The notes under the pieces were generated by a model, which did not search any database, was not told the origin of the DNA, and worked only from the letters and a program-made list of their open reading frames with translations. Positions 8,577 to 17,816 of a stretch of DNA of 64,000 bases are shown here, one piece after another. The number at the start of each line of letters is the position of its first letter. Position 1 is the stretch's first letter. The stretch spans positions 30,265-94,264 of the forward strand of contig NZ_VCJS01000024.1 in assembly GCF_005893125.1 (NCBI RefSeq), given 5' to 3'. Position numbers and translations under genes: made by a program. Source of the DNA: Nonomuraea basaltis. Its GTDB lineage: Bacteria; Actinomycetota; Actinomycetes; Streptosporangiales; Streptosporangiaceae.

Positions 8577-9338
8577 ATGCACGATGCCATCGTCCACCCC
8601 GGCGGCGCACGCATGCGCTGGGTGGAGCTGCCGGGCGCCGACCCGGCGCGTGTCTACATTCACGGCCTCGGCGCCACCTCGGCCCCCTACTACGCGGAGG
8701 TCGCCGCCCATCCCCTGCTGCCGCGCCACCGCTCCCTCCTGATCGATCTGCTCGGCTTCGGCATCAGCGACCGGCCGCAGGACTTCTCTTACACGCTCGA
8801 AGCTCACGCCGACACCCTGGCCGAGGCGCTGCGGAAGGCGGGGGTCGCCGGCGCGTCGGTGATCGCCCACAGCATGGGCGGCGCGGTGGCCATCGTCCTG
8901 GCCGCCCGCCACCCCGAGCTGGTCTCCAACCTGATCCTCGTGGACGCCAACCTCGACCCCCATCCCCCGGTCCCCGTCCAGCCGGGCAGCAGTGGCATCG
9001 CGAGCTACACCGAGGAGGCGTTCGTCTCGTACGGCTGGAAGGAGGTCCGTGACCGGGTGGGGCCGCACTGGTGGTCCACGATGCGGCTGGCGGACCCGCG
9101 CGGCCTGCACCGTACGGCCGTCAGCCTCGCCGAAGGGACCCACCCCACGATGCGCGAGATGCTGAAGGCCCTCCCGATCCACCGCGCCTTCCTGCACCCG
9201 GAGGGCGACGCGCCGGCGGCGGCCGACGACCTGCGCGCGGCGGGTGTCCAGGTCCTCGGCATCCCCGAGTCGGGTCACAACATCATGCTCGACAACCCCG
9301 AGGCCTTCGCCCGCACCATCAGAACCCTCCTCCCCTAG
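8577..9338 (+). CDS. Alpha/beta hydrolase, probable PadR-regulated
   Basis: A 253-residue alpha/beta-fold hydrolase. IHGLGATS (oxyanion hole) is near residue 24, the nucleophile elbow AHSMGGA around residue 98, and the catalytic His in ESGHNIM near residue 237. ATG 8577 follows a good GAGGAGG site. It lies divergent to the PadR gene across a probable operator, the usual arrangement for a detoxifying or ester-cleaving enzyme under its own repressor. The substrate is unknown. Confidence 0.9.
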   Translation: MHDAIVHPGGARMRWVELPGADPARVYIHGLGATSAPYYAEVAAHPLLPRHRSLLIDLLGFGISDRPQDFSYTLEAHADTLAEALRKAGVAGASVIAHSMGGAVAIVLAARHPELVSNLILVDANLDPHPPVPVQPGSSGIASYTEEAFVSYGWKEVRDRVGPHWWSTMRLADPRGLHRTAVSLAEGTHPTMREMLKALPIHRAFLHPEGDAPAAADDLRAAGVQVLGIPESGHNIMLDNPEAFARTIRTLLP

Positions 9339-9390
9339 CCCGAGTGCACTTGCGGTGAGACGTCAAGGCATCAGCTACTCGTACCGCAAT

Positions 9391-9470
9391 AGAGGTGTTC
9401 GCGCCGGTCATCCGGGTGAGCTGACACAGTTGATGCTCTTCGAGATGGTCGATGAGGAGCTGTCGGGGAT
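9391..9470 (+). pseudogene. Relic of an IS4-family transposase N-terminus
   Basis: Translation from 9391 gives GHPGELTQLMLFEMVDEEL, which matches the conserved opening of the IS4-type transposase N-terminal domain (GHxGELTxxxxFEMVDxxL). After about 25 residues the similarity ends and the frame stops at 9543. No terminal repeats or catalytic DDE residues remain. This is a short decayed fragment in the gap between the hydrolase and the convergent deaminase. Confidence 0.55.
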
Positions 9471-9530
9471 CGGCTTCTCGATGGCGCCGACCTCCCCGGC
9501 CTTCCCGGGGACGGACGCCTGCAGCGCCGA

Positions 9531-10097
9531 TCAGTATGGGTGATGGTTGGACTTGTTCATCCAAGCCGCGTACGCCTGGGCGCCGAGCTCGGGATGAATT
9601 TGCTCCATTTCGATCTTGCGCTGATCGAGGGGTCTCATGAAGTCTTCGTACTGGAAGGCGTCGTCGAAACCTATCTTCCGTGTCGCCTCCAGGTCCGAGC
9701 TGAAGTGCACGGCGTCGATCCTTGACCAGTAGATGGCGCTCATGCACATCGGGCACGGATAGCCGCTCGTATAGAGGGAACAGCCCATGAGCATCCTGGC
9801 CCGCTCGGGCAGCGGATCAGGCGACCCCTCGGGGCGTGGCACGAGCTCGAGCGTCGACTCGTTCTGGTGTTCCTCCGAGACGGAAGGCGCCATCGGATTC
9901 AGGGTCTGAATGGCCTTGCGGATCGCCTCGACTTCGCCGTGTGCGGTCGGATCGCCGGTGAGAAGGACGCGATTCTGCCCGCGGGCCAGAATTTCTCCGT
10001 CCATGACGATGACCGCGCCGAACGGACCGCCCCAGCCATGCGTCACGGACTCGGTGGCGAGCCGTACAGCTTCGGCCATGAAATCCTTGGGTGTCAT
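9531..10097 (-). CDS. Nucleoside/guanine deaminase-like zinc enzyme
   Basis: A 188-residue cytidine-deaminase-fold enzyme. The zinc site is formed by HGEVEAI (family consensus HAE; the Ala-to-Gly change is mild) near residue 53 and PCPMC at about 114-118. GGPFGAVIVMDGEI and FDDAFQYEDF match the guanine deaminase (GuaD) branch, as does the C-terminal tail ending in an aromatic. An insert of about 30 residues between the two zinc motifs (about 70-100) is longer than in Bacillus GuaD. Predicted reaction: hydrolytic deamination of a purine such as guanine. Good GGAGG site before ATG 10097. Confidence 0.83.
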   Translation of the reverse strand: MTPKDFMAEAVRLATESVTHGWGGPFGAVIVMDGEILARGQNRVLLTGDPTAHGEVEAIRKAIQTLNPMAPSVSEEHQNESTLELVPRPEGSPDPLPERARMLMGCSLYTSGYPCPMCMSAIYWSRIDAVHFSSDLEATRKIGFDDAFQYEDFMRPLDQRKIEMEQIHPELGAQAYAAWMNKSNHHPY

Positions 10098-10252
10098 TTG
10101 GCAACCTCCGGAAGGTAAAACACGGCTGAAACTTGGACACGATCAACCGTTATGCACTATTCGTCGCCGCACTTCTTCCCAGGGCGCCCCGGACTACACT
10201 TGCCCAGGTGAAACCTTATGTGAACCGCGGGCCCTGAGGTGATGGCGCCACC

Positions 10253-10629
10253 GTGGTGATCTCCTGGAAAGTCCGCGAGGGCCGCGAGATGGACTATCGG
10301 CGATGGCAGCAGAAAATAAATGAAGCCATTGCGATCCTTTCCCGGTTTCGAGGGCTCGGAAGTTTATCCGCCAATTCCTGGTGAGCAGCGTGCCTGGGTG
10401 GTCGTGTTCCGTTTCTCAAGCACCGGAGAATTGACCGGGTGCCTCGACTCGGAGACGCGAAGGAGACTGCTCGACGAGGTTCGCCCGCTGCTGGAGGAGC
10501 CGCCGGCACTTGCCCAGCGGGGGCGGCTCACTCTTCACGAACATGGCAGGCGTGCTGGTGATGCTGCTGTGCTTGGCGCTGCTCGTCGCCGTCTTCGGCC
10601 TGATCACCGGCCAGACGTATGCACCATGA
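10253..10629 (+). pseudogene. Frameshifted antibiotic-biosynthesis-monooxygenase-like gene
   Basis: Three consecutive reading frames join into one plausible protein. Frame A starts at GTG 10253 (VVISWKVREGREMDYRRW) and stops at 10382. Deleting one base near 10334 carries it into frame B (SFPGFEGSEVYPPIPGEQ, then WVVVFRF), the second half of an ABM ferredoxin-like domain. A third frame ends with a hydrophobic segment (GVLVMLLCLALLVAVFGLI) and TGA at 10627. ABM proteins with C-terminal membrane helices are common in actinomycetes. It is either a decayed gene or one with a sequencing indel. The last segment (ATG 10543) could alternatively be a separate 28-residue membrane peptide. Confidence 0.6.
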
Positions 10630-10638
10630 GGGCGGCGC

Positions 10639-12747
10639 TTACTGCACCCCCGCCTCGCGCATGTCGCGGAGCTCGCGCTTGAGCTCCTTGATCTCGTCGC
10701 GCAGCCGGGCGGCGACCTCGAACTGGAGATCGGCCGCGGACTGGTGCATCTGCTCGGTCAGCGAATCGATCAACGACTCCATCTGGGCCCTGGGCATCTC
10801 GCCCGCGATGGCCTTGGCGTGCTGCCCGGCCTGCCGCGTCGCGAACCCGGGCACAGGGGCCTTGCCGCGTGACTGCTGCCGCCCGCCGCCGAGCAGCCGG
10901 TCGGTGTCGGCGTCCTCGCGCTGCAGCGAGTCCAGGATGTCGGCGATCTTCTTGCGCAGCGGCATCGGGTCGACGCCGTTGGCCACGTTGTAGGCGACCT
11001 GCTTGGCCCGCCGCCGGTTGGTCTCGTCGATCGCCCGCTCCATCGACGGGGTGATCTTGTCGGCGTACATGTGGACCTGGCCCGACACGTTACGGGCGGC
11101 GCGGCCGATGGTCTGGATCAGGGACGTCTCGGAGCGCAGGAAGCCCTCCTTGTCGGCGTCGAGGATCGCCACCAGCGAGACCTCGGGCAGGTCGAGGCCC
11201 TCGCGCAGCAGGTTGATGCCGACGAGCACGTCGAACTCGCCTCCCCGCAGCTCCCGCAGCAGCTCGATGCGGCGCAGCGTGTCGACCTCGCTGTGCAGGT
11301 AGCGGACCCGGACGCCGAGCTCCAGCAGGTAGTCGGTCAGGTCTTCGGACATCTTCTTGGTCAGCGTGGTGACCAGGACGCGCTCGTCGCGGTCCGCGCG
11401 CTCACGGATCTCGTGGACCAGGTCGTCGATCTGCCCCTTCGTGGGCTTGACGACGATCTCGGGGTCGACCAGGCCGGTCGGGCGGATGACCTGCTCGACG
11501 ACGTCGCCCTTGACCCGGCCCAGCTCGTAGGGCCCCGGCGTGGCGGACAGGTAGACGGTCTGCCCGATGCGCTCCAGGAACTCCTCCCACTTCAGCGGCC
11601 GGTTGTCCATCGCCGACGGCAGCCGGAACCCGTGCTCGACCAGCGTGCGCTTGCGGGAGGCGTCGCCTTCGTACATGGCGCCGATCTGCGGCACGGTCTG
11701 GTGCGACTCGTCCAGGACCAGCAGGAAGTCCTCGGGGAAGTAGTCGAGCAGCGTGTTGGGAGCGCTGCCGGGCTCGCGCCCGTCCATGTGACGCGAGTAG
11801 TTCTCGATGCCGGAGCAGGTGCCGATCTGCCGCATCATCTCGATGTCGTACGTCGTGCGCATCCGCAGCCGCTGCGCCTCCAGCAGCTTGCCCTGCCGCT
11901 CCAGCTCCGACAGCCGCTCGGCCAGCTCCGCCTCGATCCCGGTCACCGCGGCCGCCATGCGCTGCTCGCCGGCGACGTAGTGGGAGGCGGGGAAGATGTA
12001 GAGCTCCTCGTCCTCGGTGATGACCTCGCCGGTCAGCGGGTGCATGGTCGACAGCTTCTCGATCTCGTCGCCGAACATCTCGATGCGCACGGCCAGCTCT
12101 TCGTACTTCGGGATGATCTCGATCGTGTCGCCGCGCACCCGGAACGTGCCCCGGGTGAAGGCCAGGTCGTTGCGCGTGTACTGCATGTCGACTAGGCGCC
12201 GCAGCAGCTGGTCACGGTCGACGTCCATGCCGACGCGCAGCCGGGCCATGCGGTCGACGTATTCCTGCGGCGTGCCCAGGCCGTAGATGCACGACACGGA
12301 GGCGACCACGATCGTGTCGCGGCGGGTGAGCAGCGAGTTGGTGGCCGAGTGGCGCAGCCGCTCGACCTCGTCGTTGATCGAGGAGTCCTTCTCGATGTAG
12401 GTGTCGCTCTGCGGGACGTACGCCTCGGGCTGGTAGTAGTCGTAGTAGGAGACGAAATATTCCACCGCGTTGTTGGGCAGCATCTCCCGCAGCTCGTTGG
12501 CGAACTGGGCGGCGAGCGTCTTGTTGGGCTGCATGACCAGCGCGGGCCGCTGCAGCCGCTCGATCAGCCAGGCGATCGTGGCCGTCTTGCCGGTGCCCGT
12601 GGCGCCCAGCAGGACGTTGTCCCTCTCCCCGGCCTTGACGCGGCGCTCCAGCTCGGCGATGGCCGTCGGCTGGTCGCCAGAGGGAGTCATCTCGGTGACG
12701 ACCTCGAACGGCGCCACCTTCCGCTGCAAATCTGTGACCGGTCGCAT
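10639..12747 (-). CDS. uvrB: Excinuclease ABC subunit UvrB
   Basis: The 702-residue UvrB helicase-like damage-verification subunit of nucleotide excision repair, acting with UvrA and UvrC in the cytoplasm. The Walker A GATGTGKT is at residues 48-55 and the beta-hairpin region [12 protein letters not shown] around 100. The DESH box, helicase motifs V and VI ([21 protein letters not shown]) and a C-terminal UVR motif for UvrC binding (the last 40 residues) are all present. Full family length. It is transcribed alone. Confidence 0.98.
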   Translation of the reverse strand: MRPVTDLQRKVAPFEVVTEMTPSGDQPTAIAELERRVKAGERDNVLLGATGTGKTATIAWLIERLQRPALVMQPNKTLAAQFANELREMLPNNAVEYFVSYYDYYQPEAYVPQSDTYIEKDSSINDEVERLRHSATNSLLTRRDTIVVASVSCIYGLGTPQEYVDRMARLRVGMDVDRDQLLRRLVDMQYTRNDLAFTRGTFRVRGDTIEIIPKYEELAVRIEMFGDEIEKLSTMHPLTGEVITEDEELYIFPASHYVAGEQRMAAAVTGIEAELAERLSELERQGKLLEAQRLRMRTTYDIEMMRQIGTCSGIENYSRHMDGREPGSAPNTLLDYFPEDFLLVLDESHQTVPQIGAMYEGDASRKRTLVEHGFRLPSAMDNRPLKWEEFLERIGQTVYLSATPGPYELGRVKGDVVEQVIRPTGLVDPEIVVKPTKGQIDDLVHEIRERADRDERVLVTTLTKKMSEDLTDYLLELGVRVRYLHSEVDTLRRIELLRELRGGEFDVLVGINLLREGLDLPEVSLVAILDADKEGFLRSETSLIQTIGRAARNVSGQVHMYADKITPSMERAIDETNRRRAKQVAYNVANGVDPMPLRKKIADILDSLQREDADTDRLLGGGRQQSRGKAPVPGFATRQAGQHAKAIAGEMPRAQMESLIDSLTEQMHQSAADLQFEVAARLRDEIKELKRELRDMREAGVQ

Positions 12748-12784
12748 GCTGCCACTGTAGGCGGCCGGGCTGACAGAATCCGCG

Positions 12785-13018
12785 TCAGGCCGACCGCTCG
12801 CCGATCCGCGGGAAGGGTGTGGTGGAGAACACCACCTCGACGGGGACCTCGAAGTAATCGGCGATCTTCAGCGCCAGGTAAAGACTGGGACTGTATTCGC
12901 CCCTCTCCAGGTAGCCGATGGTCTGGTAGTGCACGCCCAGGGCGTCGGCCAGTTGCCTGCGGGTCACGTTCCGCTCCGCGCGCAACAGCGCGATGCGGTT
13001 GTAGACGGTCTCGCTCAT
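12785..13018 (-). CDS. Small XRE-type HTH regulator of the ABC exporter operon
   Basis: A 77-residue protein that is almost entirely one Cro/C1-type helix-turn-helix: [26 protein letters not shown], then an amphipathic helix. It belongs to the short YgzD-like XRE group often found with ABC-2 exporters. It lies 14 bases after the permease gene on the same strand, so it is the third gene of the operon and a candidate autoregulator. No ligand domain is present. Confidence 0.85.
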   Translation of the reverse strand: MSETVYNRIALLRAERNVTRRQLADALGVHYQTIGYLERGEYSPSLYLALKIADYFEVPVEVVFSTTPFPRIGERSA

Positions 13019-13032
13019 CACCGCGTATCTTC

Positions 13033-13887
13033 TCAGCCGATGCGCTGCATCGCCCGGTCCCTGCGCTCCTGCATCGCGGAGCCGGACTCGCGCCGGGCCA
13101 TCCTGCGCAGGATCGGGGGTGCGATGAGCAGGCTCGCCACCGTCCACGCGCCGAGCACCAGGATCGTCTCGACCGGCCGCCAGGACCCGCCGATCTCCAT
13201 GGCCGCCATCGAGTCCGGCAGGAGCGCCGAACGCATTCCGAGCCCCAGCCAGTACAGCGGGAATCCCTGCGCGACCGCCTGCAGCCAGCCCGCGAGAGCG
13301 GAGATCGGGTAGAAGATGCCCGAGATGGCGGTGAGCCCGCCGACGGTGAGCATCGACACCCCGGCGGCCGTCTGCGGACTGGTGGCCAGCGAGCCGATGA
13401 CCGCGCCGAGGGGCAGGGTTGCCATCAGCGCGAGCAGCGTGATGCCCAGCACGGCGAGCAGGCCGCCGATCCCGGCGCGGGCCAGCTCCGGCATCAGGAT
13501 CACCCCGGCCACGAGCACGATCACCATGCTGATCAAGGTCTGCAGCGTCAGCAGCGCGACCCGGCCGATGAGATAGCCGAGCATGCCCTGCGGGACCGCC
13601 TTGGCGCGCAGCAGGGTGCCGTCCTCGCGCTCGACGGCGATCGTGCCGACCGCGCCTATCAGTCCGTTGAACGCGGCGAGCATGCCGAGGATGCTCGGCA
13701 GCGTGAAACTGGCCAGGCTGATGGTGGTGCCGGGGACCGTCGCGTCACGCTGGAAGAACAGCACGACCACGATGGCGACCGTGGAGACGGCGTTGAAGCC
13801 GATGTCCTGCGGGTTTGTCAGGCTGTTCCTGAACTCGACCCAGCCTCTGTCCAGGCCGAGCCTGACGACGTGCAGCGCGGGGTTCAC
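13033..13887 (-). CDS. ABC-2 type transporter permease
   Basis: A 284-residue ABC-2 family membrane subunit with six predicted membrane helices. The region EREDGTLLRAKAVP is typical of the cytoplasmic coupling segment of drug and lipid exporters. GTG at 13885-13887 follows GAGGGAGG and overlaps the stop of the ATPase gene (GTGA), so translation is coupled. With the ATPase it forms an exporter, perhaps for a drug or antibiotic (inference). Confidence 0.9.
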   Translation of the reverse strand: MNPALHVVRLGLDRGWVEFRNSLTNPQDIGFNAVSTVAIVVVLFFQRDATVPGTTISLASFTLPSILGMLAAFNGLIGAVGTIAVEREDGTLLRAKAVPQGMLGYLIGRVALLTLQTLISMVIVLVAGVILMPELARAGIGGLLAVLGITLLALMATLPLGAVIGSLATSPQTAAGVSMLTVGGLTAISGIFYPISALAGWLQAVAQGFPLYWLGLGMRSALLPDSMAAMEIGGSWRPVETILVLGAWTVASLLIAPPILRRMARRESGSAMQERRDRAMQRIG

Positions 13888-14798
13888 GCTTCCTCCCTCT
13901 TCAGGATCGCCATGTACGTGTCCTCGAGCGTGGCCCGGCGCACCTCCAGGTCGCCGATCTCGGTGCCGTGCTGCTCGAACAGCTCCCGCACGAAGCCGGT
14001 GGCGTCCTCCGTGGCGTGCACGAAGTGCTCGCCGCCGCGGCTCCAGCGCACTTGGGCGTCGCGGGAGACCTCGCGGGAGAGCCGGTCGGGGCTGCCGTCG
14101 GCGACGATCTTGCCGCCGGCCAGGATGAGGATCCGGTCGGCGAGCTTCTCGGCCTCGTCGAGGTCGTGCGTGGTGAGCAGGATGGTGGTGTCGTCGAGGT
14201 CGGACAGGCGGTGGACGAGGTCGTGGAAGTCGCGCCTGGCCTGTGGGTCGAAGCCGGCGGTCGGCTCGTCGAGGAAGAGCACCTCGGGCCGCCCCACGAT
14301 GCCGATCGCGACGTCGAGCCGGCGCCGCTGGCCGCCGGAGAGCCGGTTGATCCGCTGGCCGGCCTGCTCGGCGAGCCCGACCGCCTCGATCAGCTCGGCG
14401 GTGTCGAACGGCGGCCGGTCCGGCCTCGCGTACGGCTCGTAGTATCGGCTCAGGTGGTGCAGCAGCTGGTGCACCCGCCAGCGGCCGTGGTCGCGCCACG
14501 ATTGCAGCACCACGCCCAGCCTGGCCCGCCAGCGCTCGTCGCCGCGTACCGGCTCGGTGCCGAGCACCCGCACGCGGCCTCCTGAGGGCGCACGGAAGCC
14601 CTCCAGTATCTCGATCGTCGTGGTCTTGCCCGCGCCGTTCGGGCCGAGCAGGGCGATCACCTCGCCGGCGCCGACCGTGAAGTCGACGCCCCGCAGCACC
14701 TGCTTCGGCCCGTAGGCCATCCGCAGGCCGTTCACCTCGATGGCGGCCTCCGTGTTCACGTGATCGAGTCCGCCCACGAGCTCCCTCACTGCTCCCAT
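13884..14798 (-). CDS. ABC transporter ATP-binding protein (DrrA/CcmA type)
   Basis: A 304-residue ATPase of an ABC-2 exporter. The Walker A GPNGAGKTT lies near residue 55, the signature LSGGQRRRLD around residue 155 and the Walker B LFLDEPTAGFDP just after. TTHDLDEAEKL carries the switch His. A C-terminal extension of about 80 residues (regulatory part) matches DrrA-type proteins. ATG 14798 follows GGAGG at good spacing; upstream extension to 14966 would run through the operator. First gene of a three-gene operon. Confidence 0.94.
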   Translation of the reverse strand: MGAVRELVGGLDHVNTEAAIEVNGLRMAYGPKQVLRGVDFTVGAGEVIALLGPNGAGKTTTIEILEGFRAPSGGRVRVLGTEPVRGDERWRARLGVVLQSWRDHGRWRVHQLLHHLSRYYEPYARPDRPPFDTAELIEAVGLAEQAGQRINRLSGGQRRRLDVAIGIVGRPEVLFLDEPTAGFDPQARRDFHDLVHRLSDLDDTTILLTTHDLDEAEKLADRILILAGGKIVADGSPDRLSREVSRDAQVRWSRGGEHFVHATEDATGFVRELFEQHGTEIGDLEVRRATLEDTYMAILKREEA

Positions 14799-14809
14799 GG
14801 ACCCTCCAA

Positions 14810-14847
14810 GTAGTAGGTCTACTACATCAATAGCACACCTACTACAT
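14810..14847. promoter_or_regulatory. Palindromic operator of the ABC exporter operon
   Basis: A perfect 7-base inverted repeat GTAGTAG-GT-CTACTAC lies at 14810-14825. The half-site CTACTACAT recurs as a direct repeat at 14819-14827 and 14839-14847, exactly 20 bases apart (two helical turns). It lies just upstream of the ATPase start codon. The layout suggests cooperative binding of a dimeric repressor, either the small HTH protein of the operon or a GntR/YtrA-type regulator. Confidence 0.65.
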
Positions 14848-14940
14848 AAAGCAATAGACATGTGACACGCCATTGCAAGCGAACAGTAAGTGACACCCGA
14901 TACCGTCGGATTCGCCTTGTAGCGGACAAAGGAAGGTTCC

Positions 14941-16566
14941 ATGTCACGACCCAGAGAGGCCTTCATCCAGGCAGGTCAGGGCCTAGCCCAAGCGGTTGTC
15001 CAAGGGGGTGACGTACGACAGGCGATGGGGCAGGCCGTCGGGCAGGTCGTCGGCCAGGCGGGGCAACTGGCCGGCCAGGCTCCGGGCTTCACGCTGAATC
15101 CGCACGACTTCGCCGCGGCCCGCGACGGCGGAGTGTCCGTCGGCACCCTCATCGAGGCCAGGACGGCGTCGCTGAACGAGGCCGGCGAGATCGTCAACCG
15201 CAGCTTCGCCGAGAACGGCATGCATGTCATCTCCCCCGTGGTGATCCCCAAGGGCACCACCGCGAAGGTGATCGTGCCGCTGGGCATCCTGGTGGTGCTC
15301 GGCCTGATCGGCGCGCTCGGCAACGTCATCCCGAACACCGATCTGATCTTCGGCCCGCACTACTGGGTCGTGCTGGTCCTGGCCGCCGCGTTCCTGTGGT
15401 GGCGGCGCAGCGTGGTGATGGTGCCCGAGGGCTGCAAGGCGCTGATCACCAAGTTCGGCAAGCTGGTGCACATCGCGGACCCGGGCCGGGTGACGCTGTT
15501 CAATCCGTGGAAGCGGGTCAGCTACATCGTCAACACCACCCGCGAATACCCGTTCAACGCGCCGATCAGCGAGGCACCCACCCAGCAGGGCGTCAAGGCG
15601 AGCGTGGACCTGTTCCTGCAGTTCAGGATCGAGAACCCGGCGGAGTTCATCTTCGTGCTCGGCTCGGTCAGCGGCTTTCAGTCCAAGCTCCAGAACGCCA
15701 TCAGCGAGGTCACCCGCTCCCTGATCTACGCCCAGCGCGCCGAGGAGATCTACGACCTCGTCGGCGAGAGCACGATGGGCATGCTGGAGAACCTCAACCA
15801 GCAGTTCCTGCCCGCCGTACGGCTCACCGACGTGAACATCACGCACGCCGAGCCGTCCAGCCAGGAGTACCGCATGGACCTGGCCGCCCCCGAGATGGTC
15901 CGCGTGGCCAAGGAGGCCTACACCTACGAGTACGAGCTGCAGCTGCGCAAGGAGCAGAACGAGGGCGACCTGGTCAAGGAGCTGGCGGGGCTGCAGGAGA
16001 CGCTGAGCGCCATCCAGGCGGAGATCGCCGGATACCAGGCCCGCATGGACACCGCGCTCGAACGCGCCACCCACCAGGCCACGGCGCAGGCCAGGCAGCG
16101 CCTGGTCGAGGCCGAGTCCACGGCCAACGCCAACTCCGCGCTGCTGGAGGCGCAGGCGCTGGACATCAGGGCGCTGTCGGCCGCCGAGGCGCCCGAGATC
16201 CTCGACTACCGCTTCCAGCAGGACCTGCTGACCAAGCTGGAGTCGGTCGCCACCAGGCTGCCGCAGGTCGTGCAGGTGGGCGAGCAGACCGACATCGACT
16301 TCCTGGCCCTGGCGCAGCAGCTGGTGGGCGGCAAGGGCGCGGTCCTGTTCTCGCCCGAGGACATGGCCGCCATCCGCTCCAGGCTCGACGAGATCGGCGC
16401 GCGCGTGCAGGGCCGCGAGGACGAGATCAGCGCCCTGCTCAAGAAGGCCGCCGCCGACGTGACCGAGCCCCAGGCTCCGCCGGAGCCCGATCGTGACCTA
16501 GAACGGACGGTCGAGCGCCTGCTGCCGGGCGGCAGGCACCACGTACAGGGTGAGGGTGAGGTCTGA
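14941..16566 (+). CDS. SPFH (band 7/flotillin-like) membrane protein, N-terminally extended
   Basis: A 541-residue protein. An unusual N-terminal 50 residues is rich in Gln, Gly, Ala and Val (VGQVVGQAGQLAGQAPG). Two membrane helices follow around residues 120-160. An SPFH domain covers about 165-360 (VPEGCKALITKFGKLVHIADPGRVTLFNPW, then FRIENPAEFIF). A long coiled coil comes after (EYELQLRKEQNEGDLVKEL, Gln/Ala-rich) and then a charged tail. SPFH proteins form membrane-bound oligomeric rings or microdomains. Its stop overlaps the ATG of the next SPFH gene by one base (TGATG). First gene of a three-gene operon with SpoOM. Confidence 0.87.
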   Translation: MSRPREAFIQAGQGLAQAVVQGGDVRQAMGQAVGQVVGQAGQLAGQAPGFTLNPHDFAAARDGGVSVGTLIEARTASLNEAGEIVNRSFAENGMHVISPVVIPKGTTAKVIVPLGILVVLGLIGALGNVIPNTDLIFGPHYWVVLVLAAAFLWWRRSVVMVPEGCKALITKFGKLVHIADPGRVTLFNPWKRVSYIVNTTREYPFNAPISEAPTQQGVKASVDLFLQFRIENPAEFIFVLGSVSGFQSKLQNAISEVTRSLIYAQRAEEIYDLVGESTMGMLENLNQQFLPAVRLTDVNITHAEPSSQEYRMDLAAPEMVRVAKEAYTYEYELQLRKEQNEGDLVKELAGLQETLSAIQAEIAGYQARMDTALERATHQATAQARQRLVEAESTANANSALLEAQALDIRALSAAEAPEILDYRFQQDLLTKLESVATRLPQVVQVGEQTDIDFLALAQQLVGGKGAVLFSPEDMAAIRSRLDEIGARVQGREDEISALLKKAAADVTEPQAPPEPDRDLERTVERLLPGGRHHVQGEGEV

Positions 16567-17807
16567 TGACACGCGAGTTCTCGAAGATCAAGGAGTCTCT
16601 GGCCTCCTGGGGCGAGATCCGCCAGCTGCTGCGCGGCGGCGAGCAGGGACAGCTCGTGCCCGTCGTGATCCCCAAGGACCGGCGCGGCTTCACGTGGATG
16701 GCACTGGTGTTCCTGGCGGTCTACTTCGCCGGCATGGCGGCTCTGACCGACCTCACCGTCATCGCGGCGCTGGTGGCGCTGTTCTTCCTGCTCCTGGCGC
16801 TGCTCACGATGTGGCGCAAGGCGATCATCGAGATCGAGGAGGGCACCACCGGTGTGCGCAGCCGCTGGGGCGCCATCACCTCCACGCTCCCGCCGGGCCG
16901 CCACTACCTGTGGCTGCCGTGGGACCGGGTGGACGCGGTCGTCGACACCTCCACCGAGATCCCGTACTCGGCGCCGATCGTGGCCTGCCCCACAGCGGAG
17001 AACGTGCCGCTGAAGTCGATCGAGTTCTTCCTGAAGTTCCGCATCGTGGACCCCGTCGCGTTCGTCCGCACGATCGGCGCGGGCAACTTCGACCTCGTGC
17101 TGTCCAGCGCGGTGCAGGACGCGATCAGGCAGCGCAGCCGCCGGGTCAACACCGAGCGCGCGTACGACCTGCGCGGCTCCGACGTCGGCGACATGCAGGA
17201 CGCGCTCAACCGCCAGCTCGGCCGGTACGGCGTGCGCGTCATGGGCGCCAACATCCCCGACGTCCAGCTGCCCGACCAGTACCAGCAGCACCTGGCCACC
17301 CGCGAGAAGGTCGCCAAGGAGCTGTCGGCCTACGAGCGCGAGTGGGAGCTGACCCGCAAGCGCCGCATCGACACCCTCCTGATGGAGATCGAGCGCTCCA
17401 AGAAGACCCGTGACGCCCGCGTGGTCGAGGTCAAGGCCGCCCACAACAACGCGCGCAAGAACGTGGCGCGCATGCTGGAGGAGCAGGAGACCGAGGCCCA
17501 GCGGGTCACGTGGGAGATCGAGGCGCGCGGCCGGGCCGACCTGACCTCCGCCGAGAACGAGGCCAAGGCGCTGCGCCGGCTGGCCGAGTCGTACCGGGAC
17601 AACCGGGCCGTGCTGCAGTACGAGCTGGCCCGCAAGCGCCTCGACGTAGGCGCCAAACTGACGGAGAACGCACCCCAGCCGCTGATCGTACGCACTCAGC
17701 AAGGTCAGGCGGACTCCGCGCTCACCACCCTCCTCCTGGCCCAGTTGCTCCCCCGCATCTCGGGCACGGGAACCGGCCAAGTGAACGGCCACACACCTTC
17801 CTCATAG
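16566..17807 (+). CDS. Second SPFH (band 7) membrane protein
   Basis: A 413-residue paralogue-like SPFH protein. Two membrane helices lie at about residues 40-85. An SPFH domain follows (EIEEGTTGVRSRWGAITSTLPPGRHYLWLPWDRVD, then FFLKFRIVDPVAFVRTIGAGNFD). A Lys/Arg/Glu-rich coiled coil (RKRRIDTLLMEIERSKKTRDARVVEVKA) and a short C-terminus complete it. The one-base overlap with the upstream SPFH gene predicts coupled translation and a mixed oligomer (inference). SpoOM follows nine bases later. Confidence 0.87.
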   Translation: MTREFSKIKESLASWGEIRQLLRGGEQGQLVPVVIPKDRRGFTWMALVFLAVYFAGMAALTDLTVIAALVALFFLLLALLTMWRKAIIEIEEGTTGVRSRWGAITSTLPPGRHYLWLPWDRVDAVVDTSTEIPYSAPIVACPTAENVPLKSIEFFLKFRIVDPVAFVRTIGAGNFDLVLSSAVQDAIRQRSRRVNTERAYDLRGSDVGDMQDALNRQLGRYGVRVMGANIPDVQLPDQYQQHLATREKVAKELSAYEREWELTRKRRIDTLLMEIERSKKTRDARVVEVKAAHNNARKNVARMLEEQETEAQRVTWEIEARGRADLTSAENEAKALRRLAESYRDNRAVLQYELARKRLDVGAKLTENAPQPLIVRTQQGQADSALTTLLLAQLLPRISGTGTGQVNGHTPSS

Positions 17808-17816
17808 GAGAACCCC

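Noticed and set aside
10543..10629. A separate 28-residue membrane peptide gene
   Set aside because: No ribosome site before ATG 10543, and it fits better as the tail of the frameshifted ABM-type gene; the alternative is mentioned there.
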